Source: JBHGBM01 sp041946965
GTDB lineage: Bacteria; Acidobacteriota; Terriglobia; Bryobacterales; Bryobacteraceae
Length of the DNA: 49,046 nt
Direction of reading: 5' to 3'
Assembly (NCBI GenBank): GCA_041946965.1
Contig: JBHGBM010000037.1
Span: 1-49,046 of the forward strand
Both the position numbers and the translations under genes were made by a program. Positions 1 through 7,633 of this stretch are shown one piece after another (position 1 is the first letter of the stretch; each line of letters begins with the position of its first letter). The notes under the pieces were generated by a model that saw nothing but the letters and a program-made list of their open reading frames with translations, was not told the origin of the DNA and did not search any database.

Positions 1-513
1 CTGGCTCCGGCCCAGCTTAAGAAGATCGAAGCCGGATTCGCGAAAGTGGGAAAGCTGCTGGACGGCAAGGACGAGCGGGAGGCTCACGTGATCCTCTCCT
101 CGGAACGCCATCTGCACTATGCCGAGGTGACCATCAACTACCACAATCATCATCTGGTAGGGATCGGTTCCTCGCCGGACCTGTTCACGGCCATCGATGC
201 GGCCGTGGAAAAGTTGGAAAAGCAGGTGATCAAGGTGCGCACCCGCTGGCGGGACGCCAAGCGCGTTTCGCGCAAGGCCGAAGCCGGGGCCCAGGAGGGT
301 GAGACGCCGGAGCCGGAAACCGGCGAGGACGTCGTCGAACGCCGGATCTTCCGCGTCGATTACCATAAAAAGAGCAAGCCGATGACGCTCGACGAGGCCT
401 TGCTGGAGATGGAGAAGGGCCGCGAGTACCTGGTCTACCGCGATGCCGGCAACGATCGCATCCACATGCTCGTGCGCCGCCGCGACGGCAATTTCGACCT
501 GGTCCAGACCTGA
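1..513 (+). CDS. hpf: Ribosome hibernation promoting factor, long form (5' partial)
   Basis: The frame is open from base 1, so the gene begins upstream; the GTG at 46 is probably an internal codon. The visible protein starts inside the S30AE/RaiA ribosome-binding domain (the stretch with LSSERHLHYAEVTI and the helix AAVEKLEKQVIKVRTRW). An acidic linker (EGETPEPETGED) follows. The last ~57 residues (FRVDYHKKSKPMTLDEALLE to the end) match the C-terminal dimerisation domain of long HPF. That two-domain form binds the 30S decoding region and joins 70S ribosomes into inactive 100S dimers in starved cells. Probably only the first 15-25 residues are missing. rapZ follows after about 100 nt, an arrangement seen near rpoN/PTS loci; no PTS gene lies between them here. 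Confidence 0.93.
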   Translation: MAPAQLKKIEAGFAKVGKLLDGKDEREAHVILSSERHLHYAEVTINYHNHHLVGIGSSPDLFTAIDAAVEKLEKQVIKVRTRWRDAKRVSRKAEAGAQEGETPEPETGEDVVERRIFRVDYHKKSKPMTLDEALLEMEKGREYLVYRDAGNDRIHMLVRRRDGNFDLVQT

Positions 514-540
514 TACGGATGATGCATGAAAGATGGTGGG

Positions 541-599
541 GCAGGCTTTCCAGCCTGCCGGGCCGCTCTCCGGCGGCTCGAGCCGGCCGGAAGGCCGGC
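541..599. repeat. REP-like double-hairpin element between hpf and rapZ
   Basis: Two perfect hairpins lie side by side. At 541-558, 7-bp arms GCAGGCT/AGCCTGC flank a TTCC loop. At 582-599, 7-bp arms GCCGGCC/GGCCGGC flank a GGAA loop. The two loops are reverse complements of each other, and 23 nt of G+C-rich DNA separates the hairpins. The layout is that of a REP/BIME-type intergenic palindromic repeat. It could protect mRNA or modulate hpf/rapZ expression. The element stays open in the rapZ frame, so it could be mistaken for an N-terminal extension. Copy number elsewhere cannot be judged from this window. Confidence 0.7.
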
Positions 600-609
600 T
601 GCGGCATTC

Positions 610-1512
610 ATGAAACGAGATAGCAGCGGGCCGCCGGCGTCCCCGGTGCGGGACGGTGCGGAACTGGTGATCATCACCGGGCTGAGCGGCTCCGGCAAGG
701 GTTCCGTGCTGCGCGCCCTGGAAGACCTCGGCTACTACGCCGTGGACAACCTGCCCGTGGACCTGATCCCCACCTTCGCGGAGTTGACCCGCGGTTCGGC
801 CAAGACGCACTACGCCGCCCTGGTCGTGGACATACGGGAAGGGGAGGCGCTCGAGCGCTTTCCCCAGGTGTTCCGGAAGCTGCGCCGCTCGGTCAACGCG
901 CGCCTGGTCTTCCTGGAAGCCGACGAACAGACCATCCTGCGCCGCTTCAGCGAGACCCGCCGCCCGCACCCGCTCGGCACGGACCGTTCCATCACCAAGA
1001 GCATCCACTCGGAACGTAAGCTGCTGGCCCCCATTCGCGCCATGGCGGACCTCACCATCAACACCTCGAAGTTTACCGTGCACGAGCTCCGGGAGTTCAT
1101 CGGCGAGCGGTTCCGCGGAGAGCGCGAGGAATCCAAGATCGTGGTCTACGTGACCAGCTTCGGCTACCGCCACGGCGTCCCCGCGGATAGCGACCTGGTT
1201 TTCGACGTCCGCTTCCTGCCGAACCCGAACTACATTCCACGGTTCAAGCACCTCACCGGGCGCCACCCCTCGGTGGCGCGCTACATCCGCTCTTTCCCGC
1301 AAACCGTGGAATTCGTGGAGCGCATTTCCCAGTTGCTGGTTTACCTCCTGCCTCACTACATTCGCGAGGGAAAAAGCTACTTGACGATCGCCTTCGGCTG
1401 CACCGGAGGCCACCACCGCTCCGTGATGATCGCCGACGCCATCCGCAAAAACCTGGCGGGCGCCGGCTACAAGGCCAAAGTCACGCATCGTGACGTGGGA
1501 AAGGGCGTTTAA
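610..1512 (+). CDS. rapZ: RNase adapter protein / nucleotide-binding protein RapZ
   Basis: The 300-residue product has a Walker A motif GLSGSGKGS at residues 24-32, followed by the family-typical ALEDLGYYAVDNLP. The C-terminal RapZ domain includes FGCTGGHHRSV and ends with the usual conserved tail. In enterobacteria RapZ steers RNase E to the GlmZ small RNA and senses glucosamine-6-phosphate; in other phyla the role is less clear and the ATP/GTP-binding fold is what is conserved. The frame is open back to an ATG at 526, but that would add 28 residues translated from a palindromic repeat, so ATG 610 is preferred. It fits the usual family length (about 285). The stop is 1 nt before the next start. 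Confidence 0.93.
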   Translation: MKRDSSGPPASPVRDGAELVIITGLSGSGKGSVLRALEDLGYYAVDNLPVDLIPTFAELTRGSAKTHYAALVVDIREGEALERFPQVFRKLRRSVNARLVFLEADEQTILRRFSETRRPHPLGTDRSITKSIHSERKLLAPIRAMADLTINTSKFTVHELREFIGERFRGEREESKIVVYVTSFGYRHGVPADSDLVFDVRFLPNPNYIPRFKHLTGRHPSVARYIRSFPQTVEFVERISQLLVYLLPHYIREGKSYLTIAFGCTGGHHRSVMIADAIRKNLAGAGYKAKVTHRDVGKGV

Positions 1513-1513
1513 G

Positions 1514-3274
1514 ATGGGCGCGCGCACTATCTACCAGGTCTTGCGGGAAGCCGCCGCGAGGTTCGGCGATGCGCCTGCCCTGCTCCAGCCACGCACGGTG
1601 GAGAAACGCCGGACCGTTCAGACGCTCACCTGGAACCAGTACCTGCGGGCCGTGGAGGAAGTCGCCTGCGGCCTGCGCACGCTCGGGGTGGCAAAAGGCG
1701 AGGTTGTCGCGCTCGATTCCGAGACGCGGCTGGAATTCTACCTCGCCGACCTGGGGGTGATGACCAACGGCTCGATCGCCGCCGCCCTCTACCCCAGCTA
1801 TCCCGCCCCGGACCTGGTCCGCACTATCCGCGCAACCGGGGCTCGCGTCGTGTTCGTGCAGGATCCGGCCGCCTTCGAAGCTCTGAAACCCGCCGGAGCG
1901 GATTTCTGGATCCTGCTCACCGGCGAAGCCGAGGACGCCATCACGCTCAACGAGCTTCGCGAGAAGGGCCGCCAGGCCATGCGCTCCGACCCGGGCTTGC
2001 TCGGCCGCATGCAGGCCGGCTACGCTCCCGAGGATCCCGCCATCCTGTACCTGACCAGCGGAGCCACCGGCGAGCCCAAGATGGTGCTGAGCACGCACGC
2101 GGCGCTCAGCTCCAATATCGACATGGGACCGCCCGTGCTGCCGCTCGGGCCGAAGGACGCCACCGTCGCCTTTCTGCCCTCGGCGCACATCGCGCAGCGC
2201 GTGGTCATCGAGCTGCTGCCCATGCTCAGCGGCATGCCGGTCACTTTCGCCGAGAGCCTGCTCAAACTGCCGCAGGAGATCAAGACCGTGCGGCCGACTT
2301 TACTGCTCGCGCCGCCCCGGATGTGGGAGCGCGTCTACGCCACCGTGTGCCTGGAAATCCGCAAGAAGCCCGCGGCCATCCAGAAGGCCTTCTACGGCGC
2401 CCTGGGGCTGGGATTGGCGGCGGCCCGGTACCGGCAGGCCGGCCGTCCCGTGCCGGCCCGCATCGCGGCTCCTTTAAAAGCCGCCGACTGGCTGTTCTTC
2501 CGTAAAATCCGCGCGCGTTTCGGCGGACGGCTCGCCGTCCCCGCGTCCGGCGCGGCTCCCCTCGGCAAAGAGCTGGCGGAGTTCTATTGGGCCATAGGCA
2601 TGCCGCTGGTGGAAGGCTACGGGCTGACCGAGGGAGGCATCACCTCCCTGAATCCGGTCGGCCGCCCCAAGCCCGGTTCGATCGGCCGCGCCCTGCCGGG
2701 CGTCGAGATGCGCGTCGCCTCCGACGGCGAACTGCTCATCAAAGGCCCCTGCGTTTCTTCCGGCTACTACCGGGACCCCGCCACCACCGCCGAAGTCTTT
2801 CGCGACGGCTGGCTCCACACCGGCGACCTGGCGTACATCGACAGCGATGGGTTCATCCACATCACCGGGCGCAAGAAAGAGCTGATCGTCTCCAGCACCG
2901 GGAAGAAGATCTTCCCTTCCCGCGTCGAGAACCTTTTCAAGATGGAGCCCCTCATCAGCCAGGTGCTGCTTCTGGGAGACGGCCTTCCGCACCTGACAGC
3001 GCTGTTTACCATCAATGCGTCGGTGGCGGAAACGCTGGAGGGGGTCAAGCAGTGGACCGGGGATTTGGCGGAAGCGCCCGAGGTGGTGGCGGAGATGCAG
3101 CGCGTGGTGGCGCGGGTGAACCGGCAGCTCGCCGACTTTGAGCAGGTCCGGAAATACCGCGTGCTGCCCCGGGACTTCAGCATCGAAGCCGGGGAGCTGA
3201 CCGCAACCATGAAGGTGCGGCGCAGCCGCGTCATCGAAAATTTCAAAAGCCACGTGGACCAACTTTATTCCTGA
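1514..3274 (+). CDS. AMP-dependent acyl-CoA synthetase (long-chain FadD-like)
   Basis: This 586-residue adenylate-forming enzyme would activate a carboxylic acid, probably a long-chain fatty acid, to acyl-CoA via acyl-AMP. Motifs in order: the P-loop-like YLTSGATGEPK (from about residue 179), VEGYGLTEGG (about 365-375), TGDLAYID (about 436), and the C-terminal catalytic-lysine region LTATMKVRR (about 562-570). ATG 1514 is preferred over the upstream GTG 1490 because GGGAAAGGG sits about 7 nt before it and it begins 1 nt after the rapZ stop. The substrate cannot be read from sequence. The short hinge and size fit bacterial long-chain ligases of the menaquinone/wax-associated FadD15 type rather than acetyl-CoA synthetase. 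Confidence 0.88.
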   Translation: MGARTIYQVLREAAARFGDAPALLQPRTVEKRRTVQTLTWNQYLRAVEEVACGLRTLGVAKGEVVALDSETRLEFYLADLGVMTNGSIAAALYPSYPAPDLVRTIRATGARVVFVQDPAAFEALKPAGADFWILLTGEAEDAITLNELREKGRQAMRSDPGLLGRMQAGYAPEDPAILYLTSGATGEPKMVLSTHAALSSNIDMGPPVLPLGPKDATVAFLPSAHIAQRVVIELLPMLSGMPVTFAESLLKLPQEIKTVRPTLLLAPPRMWERVYATVCLEIRKKPAAIQKAFYGALGLGLAAARYRQAGRPVPARIAAPLKAADWLFFRKIRARFGGRLAVPASGAAPLGKELAEFYWAIGMPLVEGYGLTEGGITSLNPVGRPKPGSIGRALPGVEMRVASDGELLIKGPCVSSGYYRDPATTAEVFRDGWLHTGDLAYIDSDGFIHITGRKKELIVSSTGKKIFPSRVENLFKMEPLISQVLLLGDGLPHLTALFTINASVAETLEGVKQWTGDLAEAPEVVAEMQRVVARVNRQLADFEQVRKYRVLPRDFSIEAGELTATMKVRRSRVIENFKSHVDQLYS

Positions 3275-3317
3275 ACGGTCCAATATGGTATACTCGGGAT
3301 GCCGTGCAATGGACCGT
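3275..3317. promoter_or_regulatory. Inverted repeat around the pdxR start (possible operator)
   Basis: ACGGTCCA at 3275-3282 and its exact reverse complement TGGACCGT at 3310-3317 flank the -10 box and the GTG start of the MocR-type gene, with 27 nt between the arms. Their position suggests an autoregulatory operator: a dimer bound here would cover both promoter and start codon. The function is inferred from placement. Characterised PdxR sites are often direct repeats, so another regulator is also possible. Confidence 0.45.
3286..3294 (+). promoter_or_regulatory. Extended -10 promoter element of the pdxR-pdxS-pdxT unit
   Basis: TGG-TATACT matches an extended -10 element (TGn plus TATACT, five of six to TATAAT). 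No convincing -35 is seen, as expected for extended -10 promoters. Initiation about 7 nt downstream would fall at 3301-3302, only 2-3 nt before the GTG at 3304, so the transcript would be almost leaderless. No Shine-Dalgarno sequence is present. Confidence 0.55.
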
Positions 3318-4758
3318 GCAGCTCGACACCGCTTCGGACATCCCGCTGTACCGTCAACTGTACGAGTACTTTGCGGGCCTGCTCCGCTCCGGCAAACTCA
3401 CCAGCGGAGACCGTCTTCCAGCCACACGCGAATTGGCTGGTATGCTTGGCCTGAATCGCGCCACCGTCAACGCCGCCTATGAGCTGCTTCAGGCCGAGGG
3501 CCTCATTTCGCAGCACGTGGGCCGCGGCACGTTCATCACCAACGGGTTCGGCTCCGCCGGTCCCGATTGGTCCGCTCTGCTGATGCGCCCGGAGACGCTG
3601 TTGTGGCCGCCCGCGCCCGCCCCCGCCGCCATGAGTTTCGCCTCCTCCCGGCCCGATGAGCGGCTGTTCCCGCTGGAGCAGTTCCACGCCGCCTGCCGCG
3701 AGGTGCTAGCCGGTGCCGGCTTGCGCGAGATATTGCAGCTTGGCCCCACCACCGGATACGAACCCCTGCGGCGGCGGCTGGAGGAAACCGCGCCCGCCGG
3801 CCGGGACGGCGCCGTCATGATCACCAACGGCTGCCAGCAGAGCCTGGACCTGATCGCCCGCGCCCTGGTGCGCCCCGGCGACGTGGTGGCCATCGAAGAC
3901 CCCGTCTATCCGGGCCTGAAGAACCTGTTCGCCCAGGCCGGAGCGCGGCTCGCCGGAGTGCCGGTGGGCGCCACGGGCATGGACGTGGAATCGCTCGGAC
4001 GGGCGCTCGAGCGCGGCGGCGTCCGGCTGGTGGTGGTCACTTCGAATTTCCAGAATCCTACCGGCGCCACCCTGCCGCTTCCGGCGCGCCGCGAGCTGCT
4101 CAGGCTGGCGGCGGCGGCGGGCGCCGTGGTGGTAGAAAACGACATCTACGGGGAGCTGCGCTACACCGGCGACCCCATCCCGCCTCTCAAGCAGCTCGAT
4201 CCCGGCAACGTGGTGCTGGTGCGCAGTTTTTCCAAGATCGCCTTCCCCGGCTTGCGAGTGGGCTGGCTGTGCGGCCCGCGCCCCCTGGTCGGGAGGCTCG
4301 CGGAGCTGAAGCAACTGGCGGATCTCCACACGGACCAGTTCGCGCAGGCGGTCCTGCTGCGCCTGATCGAATGCGGGGCGCTGGCGGCCCACCTCGGCCG
4401 CGTCGTCGCCGCCGGCGCACAGCGCCTTGCCGCCGCCCTCGACGCCTGCCAGAAACACCTGCCCCGCGCGGCGCGCTTCACGCGGCCGCAAGGCGGCATG
4501 AACCTTTGGGTGGAACTCCCGGGCCCGCTGGATGCGGGTGAGCTGCTGCCCCGCGCCGAGCGCGAGGGCGTGGCGTATCTCCCCGGTAAGTACTTCGCCG
4601 TGTCGCACCCGGCCGCGGGCGCGTTGCGGCTCAGCTTCGCGGCGCTCGAGCCGGAGTTGATCCGCAAGGGAATCGAGACGCTCGGCGCGATCTTCTCGCG
4701 CGAGTTCGAAAGAGTGGAAACCGCGCGCGGCTCCCAACCTGCGCCGGCCATGGTTTGA
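3304..4758 (+). CDS. pdxR: MocR/GntR-family PLP-dependent transcriptional regulator (PdxR-like)
   Basis: The 484-residue protein joins an N-terminal GntR winged helix (residues ~10-75, with PLYRQLYEYF and the LPATRELAGMLGLNRATV recognition region) to a fold-type I aminotransferase-like domain. The PLP lysine is K311 in VRSFSKIAFPGLRVGW; upstream SNFQNPTG and ENDIYGELRY are the usual cofactor-contact motifs. Such MocR proteins sense PLP with the degenerate aminotransferase domain. The pdxS and pdxT genes follow on the same strand (15-nt gap), which points to PdxR-type control of vitamin B6 synthesis. The GTG start gives the family-typical MQWTVQLD opening and lies directly after an extended -10 box, within a dyad. 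Confidence 0.87.
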   Translation: MQWTVQLDTASDIPLYRQLYEYFAGLLRSGKLTSGDRLPATRELAGMLGLNRATVNAAYELLQAEGLISQHVGRGTFITNGFGSAGPDWSALLMRPETLLWPPAPAPAAMSFASSRPDERLFPLEQFHAACREVLAGAGLREILQLGPTTGYEPLRRRLEETAPAGRDGAVMITNGCQQSLDLIARALVRPGDVVAIEDPVYPGLKNLFAQAGARLAGVPVGATGMDVESLGRALERGGVRLVVVTSNFQNPTGATLPLPARRELLRLAAAAGAVVVENDIYGELRYTGDPIPPLKQLDPGNVVLVRSFSKIAFPGLRVGWLCGPRPLVGRLAELKQLADLHTDQFAQAVLLRLIECGALAAHLGRVVAAGAQRLAAALDACQKHLPRAARFTRPQGGMNLWVELPGPLDAGELLPRAEREGVAYLPGKYFAVSHPAAGALRLSFAALEPELIRKGIETLGAIFSREFERVETARGSQPAPAMV

Positions 4759-4773
4759 AAACAGGAGACGACA

Positions 4774-5658
4774 ATGTTCTTGGATGACGCATTTCGCGTA
4801 AAAGTGGGATTGGCGGAGATGCTCAAGGGCGGGGTCATCATGGACGTGACCAACGCCGAGCAGGCGCTCATCGCCGAAAAAGCCGGCGCCGCCGCCGTGA
4901 TGGCGCTCGAGCGCGTGCCCGCCGATATCCGCAAGGAGGGCGGCGTGGCCCGCATGGCTCCCATCAGCAAGATCCGCGAGATCATGAAGGCCGTCAGCAT
5001 CCCCGTGATGGCCAAGGCCCGCATCGGCCATTTCATGGAAGCCCGCATCCTGGAAGCGCTCGGCGTGGACTACATCGACGAAAGTGAAGTGCTCACGCCC
5101 GCCGACGAGGAGCACCACATCGATAAGCGCGGCTTTAAGGTGCCCTTCGTGTGCGGCGCCCGCAACCTGGGGGAGGCCCTGCGCCGCATCGCCGAGGGCG
5201 CCGCCATGATCCGCACCAAGGGCGAGGCCGGCTCCGGCAATATCGTGGAAGCCGTGCGCCACATGCGCACCATCCAGAAAGAGATGAAGCAGTTGACGGT
5301 ACTCGGCAAGGAAGAGCTGGTGCATGAAGCCAAGAACCTTCAGGCGCCGCTCGAACTGGTGGAGTGGGTGGCCGCCAACGGCAAGCTGCCGGTTCCCAAC
5401 TTCTCCGCCGGGGGGATCGCCACGCCGGCCGACGCCGCCCTGGTGATGCAACTCGGGGCCGAGGCCGTGTTCGTGGGCTCGGGCATCTTCAAGTCCAGCG
5501 ATCCGGACGCGCGCGCCCGCGCCATCGTCAAGGCCGCCACGTATTACAACGAACCCGCCAAGCTGCTCGAAGCCAGCGAGGAACTCGGCATGGCGATGCC
5601 CGGCATCGACGTTTCCAAGCTCCAGGAATCGGAGCTGCTCCAAACCCGGGGCTGGTAA
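4774..5658 (+). CDS. pdxS: Pyridoxal 5'-phosphate synthase lyase subunit PdxS
   Basis: PdxS condenses ribose 5-phosphate, glyceraldehyde 3-phosphate and ammonia into PLP (DXP-independent pathway) in a dodecameric core that carries PdxT subunits. The 294 residues match the family's usual length. Both lysines that carry the intermediates are present at canonical positions: K81 in VMAKARIGH and K149 in MIRTKGEAGSGN. The DVTN motif (residue 24 on) and the C-terminal LEASEELGMAMPGID also fit. A good ribosome site, AGGAGA, precedes ATG 4774. The gene ends 2 nt before pdxT, so the two subunits are co-translated. Confidence 0.98.
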   Translation: MFLDDAFRVKVGLAEMLKGGVIMDVTNAEQALIAEKAGAAAVMALERVPADIRKEGGVARMAPISKIREIMKAVSIPVMAKARIGHFMEARILEALGVDYIDESEVLTPADEEHHIDKRGFKVPFVCGARNLGEALRRIAEGAAMIRTKGEAGSGNIVEAVRHMRTIQKEMKQLTVLGKEELVHEAKNLQAPLELVEWVAANGKLPVPNFSAGGIATPADAALVMQLGAEAVFVGSGIFKSSDPDARARAIVKAATYYNEPAKLLEASEELGMAMPGIDVSKLQESELLQTRGW

Positions 5659-5660
5659 CC

Positions 5661-6239
5661 ATGAAGCACGTGGGAGTGCTCGCGCTGCAAGGCGATTTCG
5701 AGGCGCACGGCAAAGCGCTGGAACGCGCCGGGGCCGCGCCCGTCCTCATCCGCAGCGCCGCGGCGCTCGACGGGCTGGACGGCCTGGTCATCCCAGGCGG
5801 CGAGAGCACCACCATGCTGAAGCTGTTGCGCGAAGAACGGATGATCGAGCCGCTCGCCCGCTTCGGCGGCGAGCGGCCGGTATTCGGCACCTGCGCCGGC
5901 GCCATCCTGCTGGCGCGAGATGTCCAGAACCCCAAACAGGAAAGCCTCTCGCTGGTGGACATCGGCGTGGAGCGCAACGGCTACGGGCGGCAGGTGGACA
6001 GCCGCGTCGTGCGCCTGTCCCCTTCGGCCGATTTCGAGCGCCGCACAGCGGCCGGCGAGCTCGAGGCCGTATTCATCCGCGCCCCCATCATCCGGCGCGT
6101 GGGTCCCGGGGTCCGCGTGCTGGCCTCTTACGGAGACCATCCCGTGCTGGTCGAGCAGGGGCCGCACCTAGTGGCGACGTTCCACCCGGAACTGAGTGAC
6201 GATTCGCGAGTCCACCGTCTTTTTGTGAGTAAGTTGTGA
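5661..6239 (+). CDS. pdxT: Pyridoxal 5'-phosphate synthase glutaminase subunit PdxT
   Basis: The 192-residue class I glutaminase supplies ammonia to PdxS. The oxyanion-strand motif PGGEST (45-50), nucleophile C78 in FGTCAGAIL, and H175/E177 in ATFHPEL form the expected Cys-His-Glu triad. The frame is open far upstream, inside pdxS, but ATG 5661 gives the canonical start MKHVGVLALQGDF, 2 nt after the pdxS stop. The stop codon overlaps the next gene's GTG by 4 nt (GTGA, 6236-6239), so the following phosphatase-like gene is likely translated by re-initiation. Confidence 0.97.
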   Translation: MKHVGVLALQGDFEAHGKALERAGAAPVLIRSAAALDGLDGLVIPGGESTTMLKLLREERMIEPLARFGGERPVFGTCAGAILLARDVQNPKQESLSLVDIGVERNGYGRQVDSRVVRLSPSADFERRTAAGELEAVFIRAPIIRRVGPGVRVLASYGDHPVLVEQGPHLVATFHPELSDDSRVHRLFVSKL

Positions 6240-6679
6240 GTAGACAGCCCGCCAATCCGAGCCGCCTTACCCGTGTCCTGTTTGTCTGCGTGGGAAACGC
6301 CTGCCGCAGCCAGATGGCCGAAGGGTTTGCCCGTGCTTACGGGAGCGACGTCCTCGACGTCATGAGCGCCGGGCTCGCTCCCGCCGTCTGTATTCCCCCT
6401 GACACCGTCCGCGCCATGCTCGAAAAGAACATCGACCTTGGCGGGCATTTTCCGAAAAGCTGGCGACACCTGGCAGGCAGGGAGTTTGACCTGGTGGTGA
6501 ATATGAGCGGCAGGGAATTGCCTCCCGGGGTGGCCGCTCCCCAGCGCGTCTGGAATGTGCCGGATCCCTATCTGCTCGAATACGCCGAAATGTGCCGGGT
6601 GCGCGACCAGATCGAGTTGTACGTGATGTCGCTCATCCTCGAACTGCGGCGCGCGGCCAAGCGCGGCGCCCGCCGGTAG
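6236..6679 (+). CDS. Low-molecular-weight protein tyrosine phosphatase / arsenate reductase family
   Basis: The 147-residue protein has the LMW-PTP P-loop C-X5-R-S as CVGNACRS (C18, R24) near the N terminus, followed by QMAEGFAR, and a C-terminal general-acid region WNVPDPY. The family contains both phosphotyrosine phosphatases and thioredoxin-linked arsenate reductases. The second Cys in the loop (C23) and further Cys residues (PAVC, EMC) leave arsenate reduction possible. The GTG start overlaps the pdxT stop by 4 nt, so it belongs to the PLP operon. A BY-type tyrosine kinase is encoded 5 kb away on the other strand, but no direct link is evident. Confidence 0.82.
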   Translation: MSRQPANPSRLTRVLFVCVGNACRSQMAEGFARAYGSDVLDVMSAGLAPAVCIPPDTVRAMLEKNIDLGGHFPKSWRHLAGREFDLVVNMSGRELPPGVAAPQRVWNVPDPYLLEYAEMCRVRDQIELYVMSLILELRRAAKRGARR

Positions 6680-6796
6680 TACGGAAAGCCACTCCTCACA
6701 ACGCCCACGTGGCGATGCGATTGCAATGCCTCCCATGGCCGTCGGCAGGGAATACACTGCCGGCCCGCCATAAAGATCGTGCGGAGAGGAATCGCG

Positions 6797-7621
6797 ATGG
6801 AATTCATCACGCATCACAAACACGCAACGAATCTGTCCGCCCTGGAGCGCACCGCCTCGGTAATTGCCGGCGGCGCGCTCTCGGTCTGGGGCATCCGGCG
6901 GCAATCGCCGGCGGGGTTCGCGGTGGCCGCGCTCGGCGCCGAGTTCGTCCGCCGGGGAGCAACCGGGCACTGCTACGTGTACAATTTGCTCGGCGTGCGC
7001 ACCGCGCCCCTCGGCCAGGGGGCGGAAACCACCAGCGTCCCCTACGAGCTCGGCATCCGCGTGGACAGGTCCGTTACGGTGGATAGACCGCGGCCCGAAG
7101 TGTACCGCTTCTGGCGCGATTTCCGCAATCTCCCCCGCTTCATGCGGCACGTCGAATCCGTCACCGTGGACGGCAACCGCTCTCATTGGGTGGTGCGCGC
7201 GCCGGCGGGTTTCACCGTCGAGTGGGACGCCGAAATCAACAACGAAATCGAAAACGAGCTGATCGGGTGGCGCTCGTTGCACAACTCCAGTGTGGAGCAC
7301 GCCGGCTCCGTGCATTTCAAGGATGCTCCGGGCGGACGCGGCGCCATCGTTTCCGTCGAGCTGCAATACAATCCCCCCGGTGGCATCCTGGGAGCCTTCG
7401 TGGCCCGGCTTTTCGGCGAAGAACCCGGACAGCAGATTCAGGAAGACCTGCACCGCTTCAAGCAGACCATGGAGGCCGGCGAGATCGTCACTACCGAGGG
7501 ACAGCCCTCGGGGCGTGCGCAACCCTGGCAGATCGCCGAGCGCATCAGCGGCGCCGCGCGGGTCGGTATCGCTTCGGAGGAATCGTTCCCCGCCAGCGAT
7601 GCGCCGGCGTGGAGAAGTTGA
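6797..7621 (+). CDS. DUF2892-SRPBCC fusion protein (polyketide cyclase/dehydrase-like)
   Basis: The 274-residue protein begins with a YgaP/DUF2892-like segment (ALERTASVIAGGALSVWG through RRGATGHCYVYNLLG, residues ~14-65) that can form short membrane helices. A START/SRPBCC ligand-binding domain follows (~75-215: VDRSVTVDRPRPEVYRFWRDF, then IGWRSL). It ends with the motif EESFPASDAPAW, seen at the C terminus of many such proteins. ATG 6797 is preferred over an upstream GTG because GGAGAGGA lies 6 nt before it. An alcohol dehydrogenase and an SDR follow within 12 nt each; this trio often travels together in soil bacteria and is usually linked to stress or lipid metabolism. The ligand is unknown. 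Confidence 0.8.
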   Translation: MEFITHHKHATNLSALERTASVIAGGALSVWGIRRQSPAGFAVAALGAEFVRRGATGHCYVYNLLGVRTAPLGQGAETTSVPYELGIRVDRSVTVDRPRPEVYRFWRDFRNLPRFMRHVESVTVDGNRSHWVVRAPAGFTVEWDAEINNEIENELIGWRSLHNSSVEHAGSVHFKDAPGGRGAIVSVELQYNPPGGILGAFVARLFGEEPGQQIQEDLHRFKQTMEAGEIVTTEGQPSGRAQPWQIAERISGAARVGIASEESFPASDAPAWRS

Positions 7622-7633
7622 GAGGAGGCTCCC

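Noticed and set aside
526..609. N-terminal extension of RapZ
   Set aside because: It would be translated from a palindromic repeat and makes the protein longer than the family; ATG 610 is better.
3706..5643. 645-codon minus-strand frame opposite pdxR and pdxS
   Set aside because: His/Ala/Arg/Gly-rich translation with no domain, antisense to two conserved genes.
6743..6762. Hairpin CGGCAG/CTGCCG after the phosphatase gene as a terminator
   Set aside because: The stem is short and there is no T-tract on either side.
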